Source: Methylomonas sp. (GTDB lineage: Bacteria; Pseudomonadota; Gammaproteobacteria; Methylococcales; Methylomonadaceae). From it: 11,105 nucleotides of DNA. The notes beneath the pieces were generated by a model, which ran no database searches, was not told where the DNA came from, and saw nothing but the letters and a program-made list of their open reading frames with translations. Location: the NCBI GenBank assembly GCA_026989715.1, contig JALSIU010000296.1:1-11105 (forward strand), written 5' to 3'. Made by a program: the position numbers and the translations under genes. Of this stretch, positions 5,023-11,105 are shown one piece after another; positions within the stretch are counted from its first letter, which is position 1; each line of letters begins with the position of its first letter.

Positions 5023-6867
5023 ATGCATGCAGTAGTAGAAAAAGTCACTCAGCAAATCATTGAGCGTAGCCATGATGTGCGCACGCTTTATCTAAAACAT
5101 ATTGATAAGGCCGCTGCACAGGGGCCGCACCGAGGTAAATTGGCTTGTGGTAACTTGGCGCATGGTTTTGCGGCTTGTAGTACAGGCGATAAAGCAGATT
5201 TAACGGCGGATAAAAAAGCAAATATTGCCATTATTTCTTCTTATAACGATATGTTGTCGGCACATGAGCCTTATAAAGATTCACCGGCTTTAATTAAAGC
5301 GGCCATTAAAGAGGCAGGCGGAGTTGCTCAGTTTGCCGGTGGCGTACCTGCTATGTGTGATGGTGTCACACAAGGTCAGCCGGGAATGGAATTGTCTTTG
5401 TTTAGCCGTGATGTGATTGCGATGGCAACGGCCATTAGCTTAAGTCATGATATGTTTGATGGCGGTTTATATTTAGGTGTGTGTGACAAAATTGTCCCGG
5501 GATTGTTGCTAGGGGCTTTAAGTTTTGGTCATTTACCGGCGGTATTTGTGCCGTCAGGTCCTATGCCGAGTGGGATTACCAATAAAGAAAAAGCGGCGAC
5601 TCGTCAGCTGTATGCGGAAGGCAAAATTGGACGTAAGGAATTATTAGAGTCTGAGTCTAAGTCTTATCATAGCCCGGGTACGTGTACTTTTTATGGTACG
5701 GCGAATAGCAACCAGATGATGGTTGAGATTATGGGCCTGCATCTTCCCGGTAGTTCATTTATTAACCCTTATACACCATTGCGTGATGAGTTGACTAAAG
5801 AAGCGGCACGGCAAGTTTTAAAATTTACCGCATTAGGTGATGATTATCGTCCTTTAGGCCGGGTGATTGATGAAAAAGCCATTGTGAATGCGATTGTGGG
5901 TCTATTAGCAACAGGAGGCTCAACCAATCATACGATGCATATTGTTGCCATTGCTCGGGCTGCCGGTATTGAAATTAACTGGGATGACTTTAATGAGTTA
6001 TCGCATGCAGTGCCTTTATTAGCGCGTGTTTATCCTAATGGCCAAGCTGATATTAACCATTTTCAAGCGGCTGGTGGTATGGGCGTATTAATTGCTGAGT
6101 TATTAAAAGGTGGCTTCTTGCATGAAGAGGTGTTAACGGTTGCAAATGAGCGTGGAATGGGAAGTTATTCGCAAGAGCCGCGTTTAGATAATGGCCAATT
6201 GAAATGGGAAGCGGCTCCTGCTGCTTCTTTGGATACTGAGGTTATCAGCTCAATAGAAAAACCTTTTGCTGCCAGCGGTGGATTGCATGTTATGCGCGGA
6301 AATTTAGGGCGTGGTATTTCTAAAGTCTCGGCGGTTGCAGAGGAGCATCAGGTCGTAGAAGCACCTGCATTGGTGTTTGATGATCAAAATGATGTTGTTG
6401 CTGCTTTTCATCGGGGTGATTTAGAACGTGATTTTATTGTTATTCTGCGGTTTCAAGGGCCGAAATCTAATGGCATGCCTGAACTGCACAAGCTAACACC
6501 ATTATTGGGTTCTTTACAGGATAAAGGCTTTAAAGTGGCTATTGTGACCGATGGTCGTATGTCTGGCGCCTCTGGAAAAGTCCCTTCTGCGATTCATATG
6601 TGCCCTGAATGTGCTGAAGGTGGACCATTGGCAAAAGTACGTGATGGCGATATTATCCAATTAAATACTCAGACAGGCGATGTCAATGTGCTGATGGATG
6701 CGGATGAATTTAATGCGCGTAAACCTGAAGAAAATAGCGCAAGAGATCACCATTGGGGAATGGGGCGTGAAATGTTTGGCGCTTTCCGTATGGGAGCTTC
6801 ATCAGCAGAAACAGGGGCGACTAATTTATTCGATGAAGACAACCTGTATTGTCGCGTTAAAAAATAA
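5023..6867 (+). CDS. edd: Phosphogluconate dehydratase (6-phosphogluconate dehydratase)
   Basis: Edd removes water from 6-phosphogluconate to give 2-keto-3-deoxy-6-phosphogluconate (KDPG), the first committed step of the Entner-Doudoroff pathway. It is a cytosolic, oxygen-sensitive iron-sulfur dehydratase of the IlvD/Edd family. The 614 residues fit the Edd branch, which is longer than IlvD. Key marks are SSYNDMLSAHEPY (72-84), PAMCDGVTQG (Cys112), GVCDKIVPG (Cys154) and PGTCTFYGTANSNQ (Cys221), the cysteines expected to hold the cluster. MRGNLGRGISK (about 425-435) and VTDGRMSGASGKVPSAIHMCPEC form the C-terminal domain. The enterobacterial-like GMGREMFGAFR segment near the end separates it from dihydroxyacid dehydratase. 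It is followed by eda after 42 bases, a classic pair. A long structured leader precedes it. The start at 5023 has AGAGGAAG as ribosome binding site. Confidence 0.97.
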   Translation: MHAVVEKVTQQIIERSHDVRTLYLKHIDKAAAQGPHRGKLACGNLAHGFAACSTGDKADLTADKKANIAIISSYNDMLSAHEPYKDSPALIKAAIKEAGGVAQFAGGVPAMCDGVTQGQPGMELSLFSRDVIAMATAISLSHDMFDGGLYLGVCDKIVPGLLLGALSFGHLPAVFVPSGPMPSGITNKEKAATRQLYAEGKIGRKELLESESKSYHSPGTCTFYGTANSNQMMVEIMGLHLPGSSFINPYTPLRDELTKEAARQVLKFTALGDDYRPLGRVIDEKAIVNAIVGLLATGGSTNHTMHIVAIARAAGIEINWDDFNELSHAVPLLARVYPNGQADINHFQAAGGMGVLIAELLKGGFLHEEVLTVANERGMGSYSQEPRLDNGQLKWEAAPAASLDTEVISSIEKPFAASGGLHVMRGNLGRGISKVSAVAEEHQVVEAPALVFDDQNDVVAAFHRGDLERDFIVILRFQGPKSNGMPELHKLTPLLGSLQDKGFKVAIVTDGRMSGASGKVPSAIHMCPECAEGGPLAKVRDGDIIQLNTQTGDVNVLMDADEFNARKPEENSARDHHWGMGREMFGAFRMGASSAETGATNLFDEDNLYCRVKK

Positions 6868-6872
6868 CCGTT

Positions 6873-6909
6873 ACTCAATATAATTAAAAACTGACTCAAT
6901 AAAAATAAT
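6873..6909 (+). repeat. Short direct repeat in the edd-eda gap, no Shine-Dalgarno before eda
   Basis: ACTCAATA occurs at 6873-6880 and 6894-6901 with a 21-base offset; the copies agree at 14 of 17 positions over a longer span. The second copy covers the place where a ribosome binding site for eda should be, and no GGAG-like sequence is visible. The leader is A/T-rich and likely unstructured, which would suit ribosomal protein S1-aided initiation or coupling to edd. Confidence 0.45.
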
Positions 6910-7557
6910 ATGACTATTAATAACTGGAAAGTTCAACCTTCTGATGTTTTAAATGCTTCACCTGTGATGCCTGTCATGGTCATTCAAGATGCCGCCGATG
7001 CTGTGCCTTTGGCTAGGGCATTAATGGCAGGTGGTATTAAAGTATTAGAGATTACATTGCGTACGGCAGCGGCGATGGACTCTATCAGAGCGATTAGCCA
7101 AGAAGTCGAAGGAGCTTTGGTTGGTGCAGGTACAATTACTACGCCTGAGCAATTAAAAGCAGTGGCTGATGCAGGGGCTGTTTTTGCTATTAGCCCAGGT
7201 TTAACGCCTAAGCTTTTAGACGCGGCTAATCATAGTGAAATTGCTTTGATTCCGGGAATTGCATCGGTTTCTGAATTAATGACCGGCATGGAATATGGCT
7301 TGGATCATTTTAAATTCTTTCCGGCAGAAGCGGCGGGTGGTATTCCTCTACTAAAAGGCATTGCAGGTCCTATTCCGCAAATTACTTTTTGCCCAACAGG
7401 TGGCATTTCGCCTGCTAATTATAATGACTACTTGGCATTGAAGAATGTCGCTTGTGTGGGTGGGTCTTGGTTGGTTCCAGCGGATGCGGTTAAAAATAAA
7501 GACTGGGATGTGATTACTGCATTGGCAAAAGAAGCGGTGTCGAATGCAAAGGGATAG
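6910..7557 (+). CDS. eda: KDPG/KHG aldolase
   Basis: Eda cleaves KDPG to pyruvate and glyceraldehyde 3-phosphate by class I (Schiff base) chemistry and usually also acts on 4-hydroxy-2-oxoglutarate. The protein is 215 residues, the normal size of this single TIM-barrel enzyme and homotrimer. The conserved LEITLRT segment carries the proton-transfer Glu47 and phosphate/carboxylate-binding Arg51. GAGTI (72-76), AISPGLTPKLL (93-103) and LIPGIASVSELM follow. The Schiff-base Lys135 is in HFKFFPAE (133-140), and FCPTGGISPANY forms the phosphate-binding end. It sits 42 bases after edd in the same direction and surely shares its transcript. It lacks a visible Shine-Dalgarno, so translation may depend on that of edd. 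After its stop comes a 222-base gap with three inverted repeats. Confidence 0.97.
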   Translation: MTINNWKVQPSDVLNASPVMPVMVIQDAADAVPLARALMAGGIKVLEITLRTAAAMDSIRAISQEVEGALVGAGTITTPEQLKAVADAGAVFAISPGLTPKLLDAANHSEIALIPGIASVSELMTGMEYGLDHFKFFPAEAAGGIPLLKGIAGPIPQITFCPTGGISPANYNDYLALKNVACVGGSWLVPADAVKNKDWDVITALAKEAVSNAKG

Positions 7558-7571
7558 TTGATAGGGTTGTA

Positions 7572-7632
7572 GGTTTGGATTTATGTGCATGAAGCTTTAA
7601 TTTTATGGTTTTGGCATGAATAAATTTAAACC
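7572..7632 (+). terminator. Inverted repeat 1 after eda
   Basis: GGTTTGGATTTAT (7572-7584) can pair along its whole length with ATAAATTTAAACC (7620-7632), with two G-U pairs. Inside, CATG (7588-7591) can pair with CATG (7615-7618). It begins 15 bases after the eda stop. The stem is AT-rich and no T-run follows, so it is a weak terminator candidate, but it could block 3' exonucleases or bind a regulator. Confidence 0.4.
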
Positions 7633-7660
7633 TGACAGTGAGTATTAATAAAAAAATCTT

Positions 7661-7719
7661 AAGGATGTGCTGAATGGTGAATTGTGTATTTATCATGACT
7701 CACATCCTTTCTTAATTTT
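7661..7719 (+). terminator. Inverted repeat 2: long hairpin with A-tract before and T-rich tail after
   Basis: AAGGATGTG (7661-7669) pairs perfectly with CACATCCTT (7701-7709). After a symmetric four-by-four internal loop (CTGA facing GACT), ATGGTGAAT (7674-7682) pairs with ATTTATCAT (7688-7696) with two G-U pairs, capped by TGTGT. Seven A precede at 7650-7656, and TTTCTTAATTTT follows. The layout fits an intrinsic terminator, perhaps working in both directions, between the edd-eda and aceEF units. The internal loop with tandem G-A oppositions is unusual for a plain terminator. Confidence 0.55.
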
Positions 7720-7735
7720 AGGTAAAAGCAGTATT

Positions 7736-7759
7736 TATAGTGTTGCAATCAGCACTATA
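7736..7759 (+). promoter_or_regulatory. Inverted repeat 3: near-palindrome just before aceE
   Basis: TATAGTGTTG (7736-7745) pairs with CAGCACTATA (7750-7759) around a CAAT loop, with one G-U pair. As DNA it is a seven-base perfect inverted repeat (TATAGTG and CACTATA) with a ten-base centre. It ends nine bases before the aceE Shine-Dalgarno, so it could be a repressor operator over the promoter or an mRNA hairpin. It does not match the PdhR consensus known to me. Confidence 0.5.
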
Positions 7760-7779
7760 TAAAGTCGCAGGAGTATGGG

Positions 7780-10461
7780 ATGAGTAATGGTTTGAATGCC
7801 AATAAGTTAGATCAGCTTGATATTGATCCGGAAGAAACAAAAGAGTGGTTAGAGGCGCTAAGTTCTATTCAAGAGCAAGATGGTAATGAACGTGTCCAGT
7901 TTATCATCGGACAATTGGTTGAAATGGCAAGGCAAACCGGTGCTGATATTCCATTTAGTGCGACCACTGCGTATATCAATACCATTCCGGTGGAACAACA
8001 ACCCAAATATCCCGGTATGACCACCATAGAGCGAAAAATTCGTTCTTATGTGCGTTGGAATGCCATGATGATGGTGTTGAGAGCCAACAAAAAGACCAAT
8101 GTAGGCGGACATATCGCGAGTTTTGCTTCGGCAGCGACTTTATACGATATTGGCCATAATCACTTTTGGCATGCGCCAACGGATGAGCATGGCGGTGATA
8201 TGGTGTTTGTACAAGGCCATTCTTGCCCTGGAGATTATGCGCGTGCCTATTTATTAGGGCGTTTTTCTGATGATACCATGAATCAGTTCCGGCAAGAAGT
8301 GGGCGGCAATGGATTATCCTCTTATCCGCATCCATGGCTTATGCCTGATTTTTGGCAATTTCCGACAGTATCCATGGGTTTAGGGCCTATTATGGCCATT
8401 TATCAAGCACGTTTTATGCGTTATATGCAAAGTCGTGGCTTGGCACAAACGGAAGCGCGTAAGGTTTGGGCCTTTTTAGGCGATGGTGAAACGGATGAGC
8501 CTGAAACATTAGGTGCTATTAATATGGCAGGGAGAGAGAAGCTAGATAATCTTATCTTTGTTGTAAACTGTAATTTGCAACGCCTTGATGGGCCGGTGCG
8601 TGGTAACGGCAAAATTATTCAAGAGCTAGAGGGCAGTTTCCGTGGTGCCGGCTGGAATGTGATTAAAGTCATATGGGGCAGACATTGGGACGCGCTCTTA
8701 GCAAAAGATAAAGAAGGTTTGATTATGAAGCGCATGATGGAATGTGTGGATGGTGATTATCAAAACTTCAAATCAAAAGATGGGGCTTATGTGCGTGAGT
8801 TTTTCTTTAATACGCCTGAGTTGCAAGCGTTGGTTGAAGAATATACTGACCGAGATATATGGGGTCTAAACCGTGGTGGACATGATCCGATTAAGGTTTT
8901 TTCTGCCTATCACGCAGCTGTAAAACATACTGGTCAACCAACTGTTATTCTAGCTAAAACCATTAAAGGCTATGGCATGGGCGATTCGGGTGAAGCGCAG
9001 AATACAAGCCATCAGCAGAAAAAAATGAGCATGCACTCCATCGCTAATATTCGCGATAGATGGCAGTTGCCGGTGAAAGATGATGAACTAGAAAGTTTGC
9101 CTTATTTGAAATTTGCCGAAGACTCAGAAGAGTTAAAATATATGCAAGCGCGTCGTGCTGCATTAGGGGGTAACATTCCTGTGCGCCGACAAACGGCAGA
9201 GGCATTGGATATTCCTCAGTTGAGTGCATTCCAAGCCATTTTGGATGGCACAAAAGCAGGGCATGGCATTTCGACCACAATGGCCTTTGTCAGAATTTTA
9301 AATATTCTGGTAAAAGATAAAAAAATTGGTGAGCGTATTGTGCCAATTGTGCCTGATGAGTCACGTACCTTTGGTATGGAAGGCATGTTTCGTCAGTTAG
9401 GTATTTGGTCACAAGTAGGGCAGTTATATACGCCGCAAGATGCAGCACAGTTGATGTTTTACAAAGAAGATAAAGCCGGCCAGGTATTACAAGAAGGGAT
9501 TAATGAAGCTGGTGGTTTATGTGACTGGATTGCGGCAGGTACATCTTATTCTACACATGGCGTACCGATGATTCCTTTCTTTATTTACTACTCAATGTTC
9601 GGCTTTCAGCGTGTCGGGGATTTGATTTGGGCAGCTGCCGATCAACGTACCCGTGGATTCTTATTAGGCGGGACGGCAGGGCGTACCACTTTGAACGGCG
9701 AAGGTTTGCAGCATGAAGATGGACATAGCCATATGATGTCGGCGACTGTTCCTAATTGTATTTCTTATGATCCGACTTTTGCTTATGAGTTGGCGGTGAT
9801 TATACAAGACGGTCTGCGTCGCATGTATGCTGAGCAAGAAGATATTTTTTATTATATTTCGGTTATGAATGAAAATTATGACCAGCCGCCGATGCCGGAA
9901 GGGGTGGAGCAAGATATTTTAAAAGGCATGTATTTGTTTCAATCCGGTATCAGTCGTAAGAAAACCCCTAAAGTATTATTGCTGGGTTCAGGGACTATTT
10001 TTTGTGAAGTGATGGCGGCGGCTGAGATGTTGCGTGATGAATGGGGAGTTGAAGCGGATTTGTGGAGTTGCCCTAGTTTTACCGAACTAGCGCGTGAAGG
10101 TCAGTCTGTTGTACGTTGGAATAGGTTGCACCCCACGGCCAAAGCACGTGTATCACATGTAGAAAAATGCATAACGAAAGCAGAAATTCCTGTCATTGCC
10201 GCGACTGATTATGTTCGTGCTTTTGCAGAGCAAATTCGACCTTATATTAAGGCAGATTACACGGTATTGGGGACAGATGGTTTTGGTCGTTCGGACACGC
10301 GTGAGCAATTGCGTCATTTCTTTGAAGTGGATCGGTATCATATTACGATTGCTGCATTAAAGAGTTTGGCAGATAAAGGGGAGTTCGATGCTGTTAAAAT
10401 AGATGAGGCAATTGCTAAATATAATATTAATCCTGAAATCGTTGCGCCTTGGTTAATCTAA
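7780..10461 (+). CDS. aceE: Pyruvate dehydrogenase E1 component, homodimeric type
   Basis: AceE decarboxylates pyruvate using thiamine diphosphate and passes the acetyl group to the lipoyl arms of E2, linking glycolysis and the Entner-Doudoroff pathway to acetyl-CoA. The 893 residues match the single-chain gammaproteobacterial E1 (about 887). GGHIASFASAA (109-119) contains the cofactor-side His111. The thiamine-binding motif runs from GDGETDEPE (234-242) to NCN (263-265). NTSHQQKKM marks the mobile loop His. VPDESRTFGMEGMFRQ and GINEAGGLCDWIAAGTSYST (with the Glu that activates thiamine) are in the pyrimidine domain, followed by GRTTLNGEGLQHEDGHSH. The Shine-Dalgarno AGGAG (7769-7773) lies six bases before the ATG at 7780. 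aceF follows after 14 bases, so the two form an operon. Three inverted repeats lie upstream and may govern it. Confidence 0.98.
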   Translation: MSNGLNANKLDQLDIDPEETKEWLEALSSIQEQDGNERVQFIIGQLVEMARQTGADIPFSATTAYINTIPVEQQPKYPGMTTIERKIRSYVRWNAMMMVLRANKKTNVGGHIASFASAATLYDIGHNHFWHAPTDEHGGDMVFVQGHSCPGDYARAYLLGRFSDDTMNQFRQEVGGNGLSSYPHPWLMPDFWQFPTVSMGLGPIMAIYQARFMRYMQSRGLAQTEARKVWAFLGDGETDEPETLGAINMAGREKLDNLIFVVNCNLQRLDGPVRGNGKIIQELEGSFRGAGWNVIKVIWGRHWDALLAKDKEGLIMKRMMECVDGDYQNFKSKDGAYVREFFFNTPELQALVEEYTDRDIWGLNRGGHDPIKVFSAYHAAVKHTGQPTVILAKTIKGYGMGDSGEAQNTSHQQKKMSMHSIANIRDRWQLPVKDDELESLPYLKFAEDSEELKYMQARRAALGGNIPVRRQTAEALDIPQLSAFQAILDGTKAGHGISTTMAFVRILNILVKDKKIGERIVPIVPDESRTFGMEGMFRQLGIWSQVGQLYTPQDAAQLMFYKEDKAGQVLQEGINEAGGLCDWIAAGTSYSTHGVPMIPFFIYYSMFGFQRVGDLIWAAADQRTRGFLLGGTAGRTTLNGEGLQHEDGHSHMMSATVPNCISYDPTFAYELAVIIQDGLRRMYAEQEDIFYYISVMNENYDQPPMPEGVEQDILKGMYLFQSGISRKKTPKVLLLGSGTIFCEVMAAAEMLRDEWGVEADLWSCPSFTELAREGQSVVRWNRLHPTAKARVSHVEKCITKAEIPVIAATDYVRAFAEQIRPYIKADYTVLGTDGFGRSDTREQLRHFFEVDRYHITIAALKSLADKGEFDAVKIDEAIAKYNINPEIVAPWLI

Positions 10462-10475
10462 CAAAAGAACAAATT

Positions 10476-11105
10476 ATGACTCTATTAACAGAAGTAAAAG
10501 TGCCTGATGTCGGTGATGTTGCTGATATTGATGTCATTGAAGTATTAGTGAAAGTGGGGGATGTTGTTACTGAAGAGCAGACATTAGCTGTATTGGAAAC
10601 CGATAAAGCCAGTATGGATTTGCCTTCTACTGCGGCTGGAATTATTACTGCGGTACATGTCAAGGTAGGGGATAAAGTCTCGGAAGGCTCTTTAGTGGTC
10701 ACGGTCGAAGCAAATGATGCGGACGTGAACATGGATGTAACAGACAATACTGAAAACCTTAAAATTGAGCCGGTAGCGGCGACAGAAGAGCCCGTTACCA
10801 ATGCGCCTGCTACGGCTGTTGAAGTTATTGAGGTAAAAGTTCCGGATGTCGGGGGTGTGGCGGATATTGATGTCATCGAAGTATCCGTGCAAACAGGGGA
10901 TAGTGTTGCTAAAGAGCAGACTCTGGCTGTTTTGGAAACAGATAAGGCTAGCATGGATTTGCCTGCAACTGAAACAGGCATTGTAAAAGATGTTTTTGTC
11001 AAAGTAGGGGACAAGGTATCAGAAGGGACTTTAATCGTTACTTTAGAAGTGCAAAAGGAAGTAGTTGCTACGCCGGTTGTTGAGGTAAAACCGGTTGCTT
11101 CGCCT
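10476..11105 (+). CDS. aceF: Pyruvate dehydrogenase E2 (dihydrolipoamide acetyltransferase), 3' end missing
   Basis: E2 forms the core of the pyruvate dehydrogenase complex and moves acetyl groups from E1 to coenzyme A on swinging lipoyl arms. The 210 residues present contain two lipoyl domains, residues about 4-78 and 117-191. Each has the ETDKASMDLP motif, with lipoylated Lys44 and Lys157. They are joined by a linker rich in Ala, Pro, Glu, Thr and Val, and a second such linker starts at the right edge (about 193-210). The E3/E1-binding domain and catalytic domain should follow outside; a third lipoyl domain is possible. The two domains are also repeated at DNA level, 339 bases apart. The gene starts 14 bases after aceE with no clear Shine-Dalgarno (ACAAAAGAACAAATT), suggesting translational coupling. 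The long open frame on the opposite strand is a by-product of its composition. Confidence 0.96.
   Translation, partial: MTLLTEVKVPDVGDVADIDVIEVLVKVGDVVTEEQTLAVLETDKASMDLPSTAAGIITAVHVKVGDKVSEGSLVVTVEANDADVNMDVTDNTENLKIEPVAATEEPVTNAPATAVEVIEVKVPDVGGVADIDVIEVSVQTGDSVAKEQTLAVLETDKASMDLPATETGIVKDVFVKVGDKVSEGTLIVTLEVQKEVVATPVVEVKPVASP
10485..11048 (+). repeat. Tandem DNA repeat encoding the two lipoyl domains of aceF
   Basis: Bases about 10485-10709 and 10824-11048 repeat with a 339-base offset. Long identical or nearly identical stretches occur, for example GATATTGATGTCAT and the block around the lipoyl lysine (GATAAAGCCAGTATGGATTT against GATAAGGCTAGCATGGATTT). Most differences are silent third positions, but some residues differ, so this is an old duplication possibly kept similar by gene conversion. 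Confidence 0.85.

Noticed and set aside
7775..7783. ATG GGA TGA mini-ORF overlapping the aceE start
   Set aside because: The Shine-Dalgarno AGGAG is only one base from this ATG but six from the aceE ATG, so ribosomes should use the latter; a two-codon frame is easily chance.
10427..11014. 195-codon open frame on the minus strand opposite aceF
   Set aside because: It lies antisense to a certain gene, and its Ser/Thr-rich repetitive translation simply mirrors the GTT/GAT/GCT-rich lipoyl repeats.

Overview
The window reads as ordinary chromosomal DNA of a moderately AT-rich gammaproteobacterium. GC is roughly in the low forties by eye, with TTA/TTG leucine and AAA lysine preferred. The case for a gammaproteobacterium is the gene set and protein resemblance: an Edd and Eda close to the enterobacterial type, a homodimeric AceE-type pyruvate dehydrogenase E1 of 893 residues, and an E2 with tandem lipoyl domains. 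A methylotroph of the Methylococcales type is possible, since that group often carries Entner-Doudoroff genes, but nothing here proves it.

Layout. Bases 1-1212 hold the 5' part of argH on the minus strand; its C-terminus is cut off by the window edge. Upstream on the same strand is a 90-codon gene of unknown function with a good ribosome binding site and a TTGACA-type promoter. A divergent AT-rich gap (1648-2088) follows. It holds two tandem A/T palindromes and a 27-codon hydrophobic mini-ORF behind an exceptionally strong Shine-Dalgarno sequence. Everything after that is on the plus strand: a Tat-exported TRAP transporter solute-binding protein resembling the 2-oxoacid binder TakP, zwf, a 351-base structured gap, edd, eda, a 222-base gap with three successive inverted repeats, aceE, and the start of aceF, cut by the right edge.

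How the genes fit together. Zwf oxidises glucose 6-phosphate to 6-phosphogluconolactone. Edd dehydrates 6-phosphogluconate to KDPG. Eda cleaves KDPG to pyruvate and glyceraldehyde 3-phosphate. AceE and AceF, with an E3 not in the window, convert pyruvate to acetyl-CoA. So the plus-strand block runs from glucose 6-phosphate to acetyl-CoA, except that 6-phosphogluconolactonase (pgl) is absent here. The TRAP binding protein sits 36 bases before zwf without its membrane subunits. Its pocket residues suggest a 2-oxoacid ligand such as pyruvate, which would match the locus, but this is inference.

The enzymes are well-known families. The parts that merit a second look are non-coding: the possible switch-like leader of edd, the triple hairpin region before aceE, and the mini-ORF. 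I found no CRISPR array, insertion sequence, phage gene, tRNA, rRNA or clear new multi-gene system.
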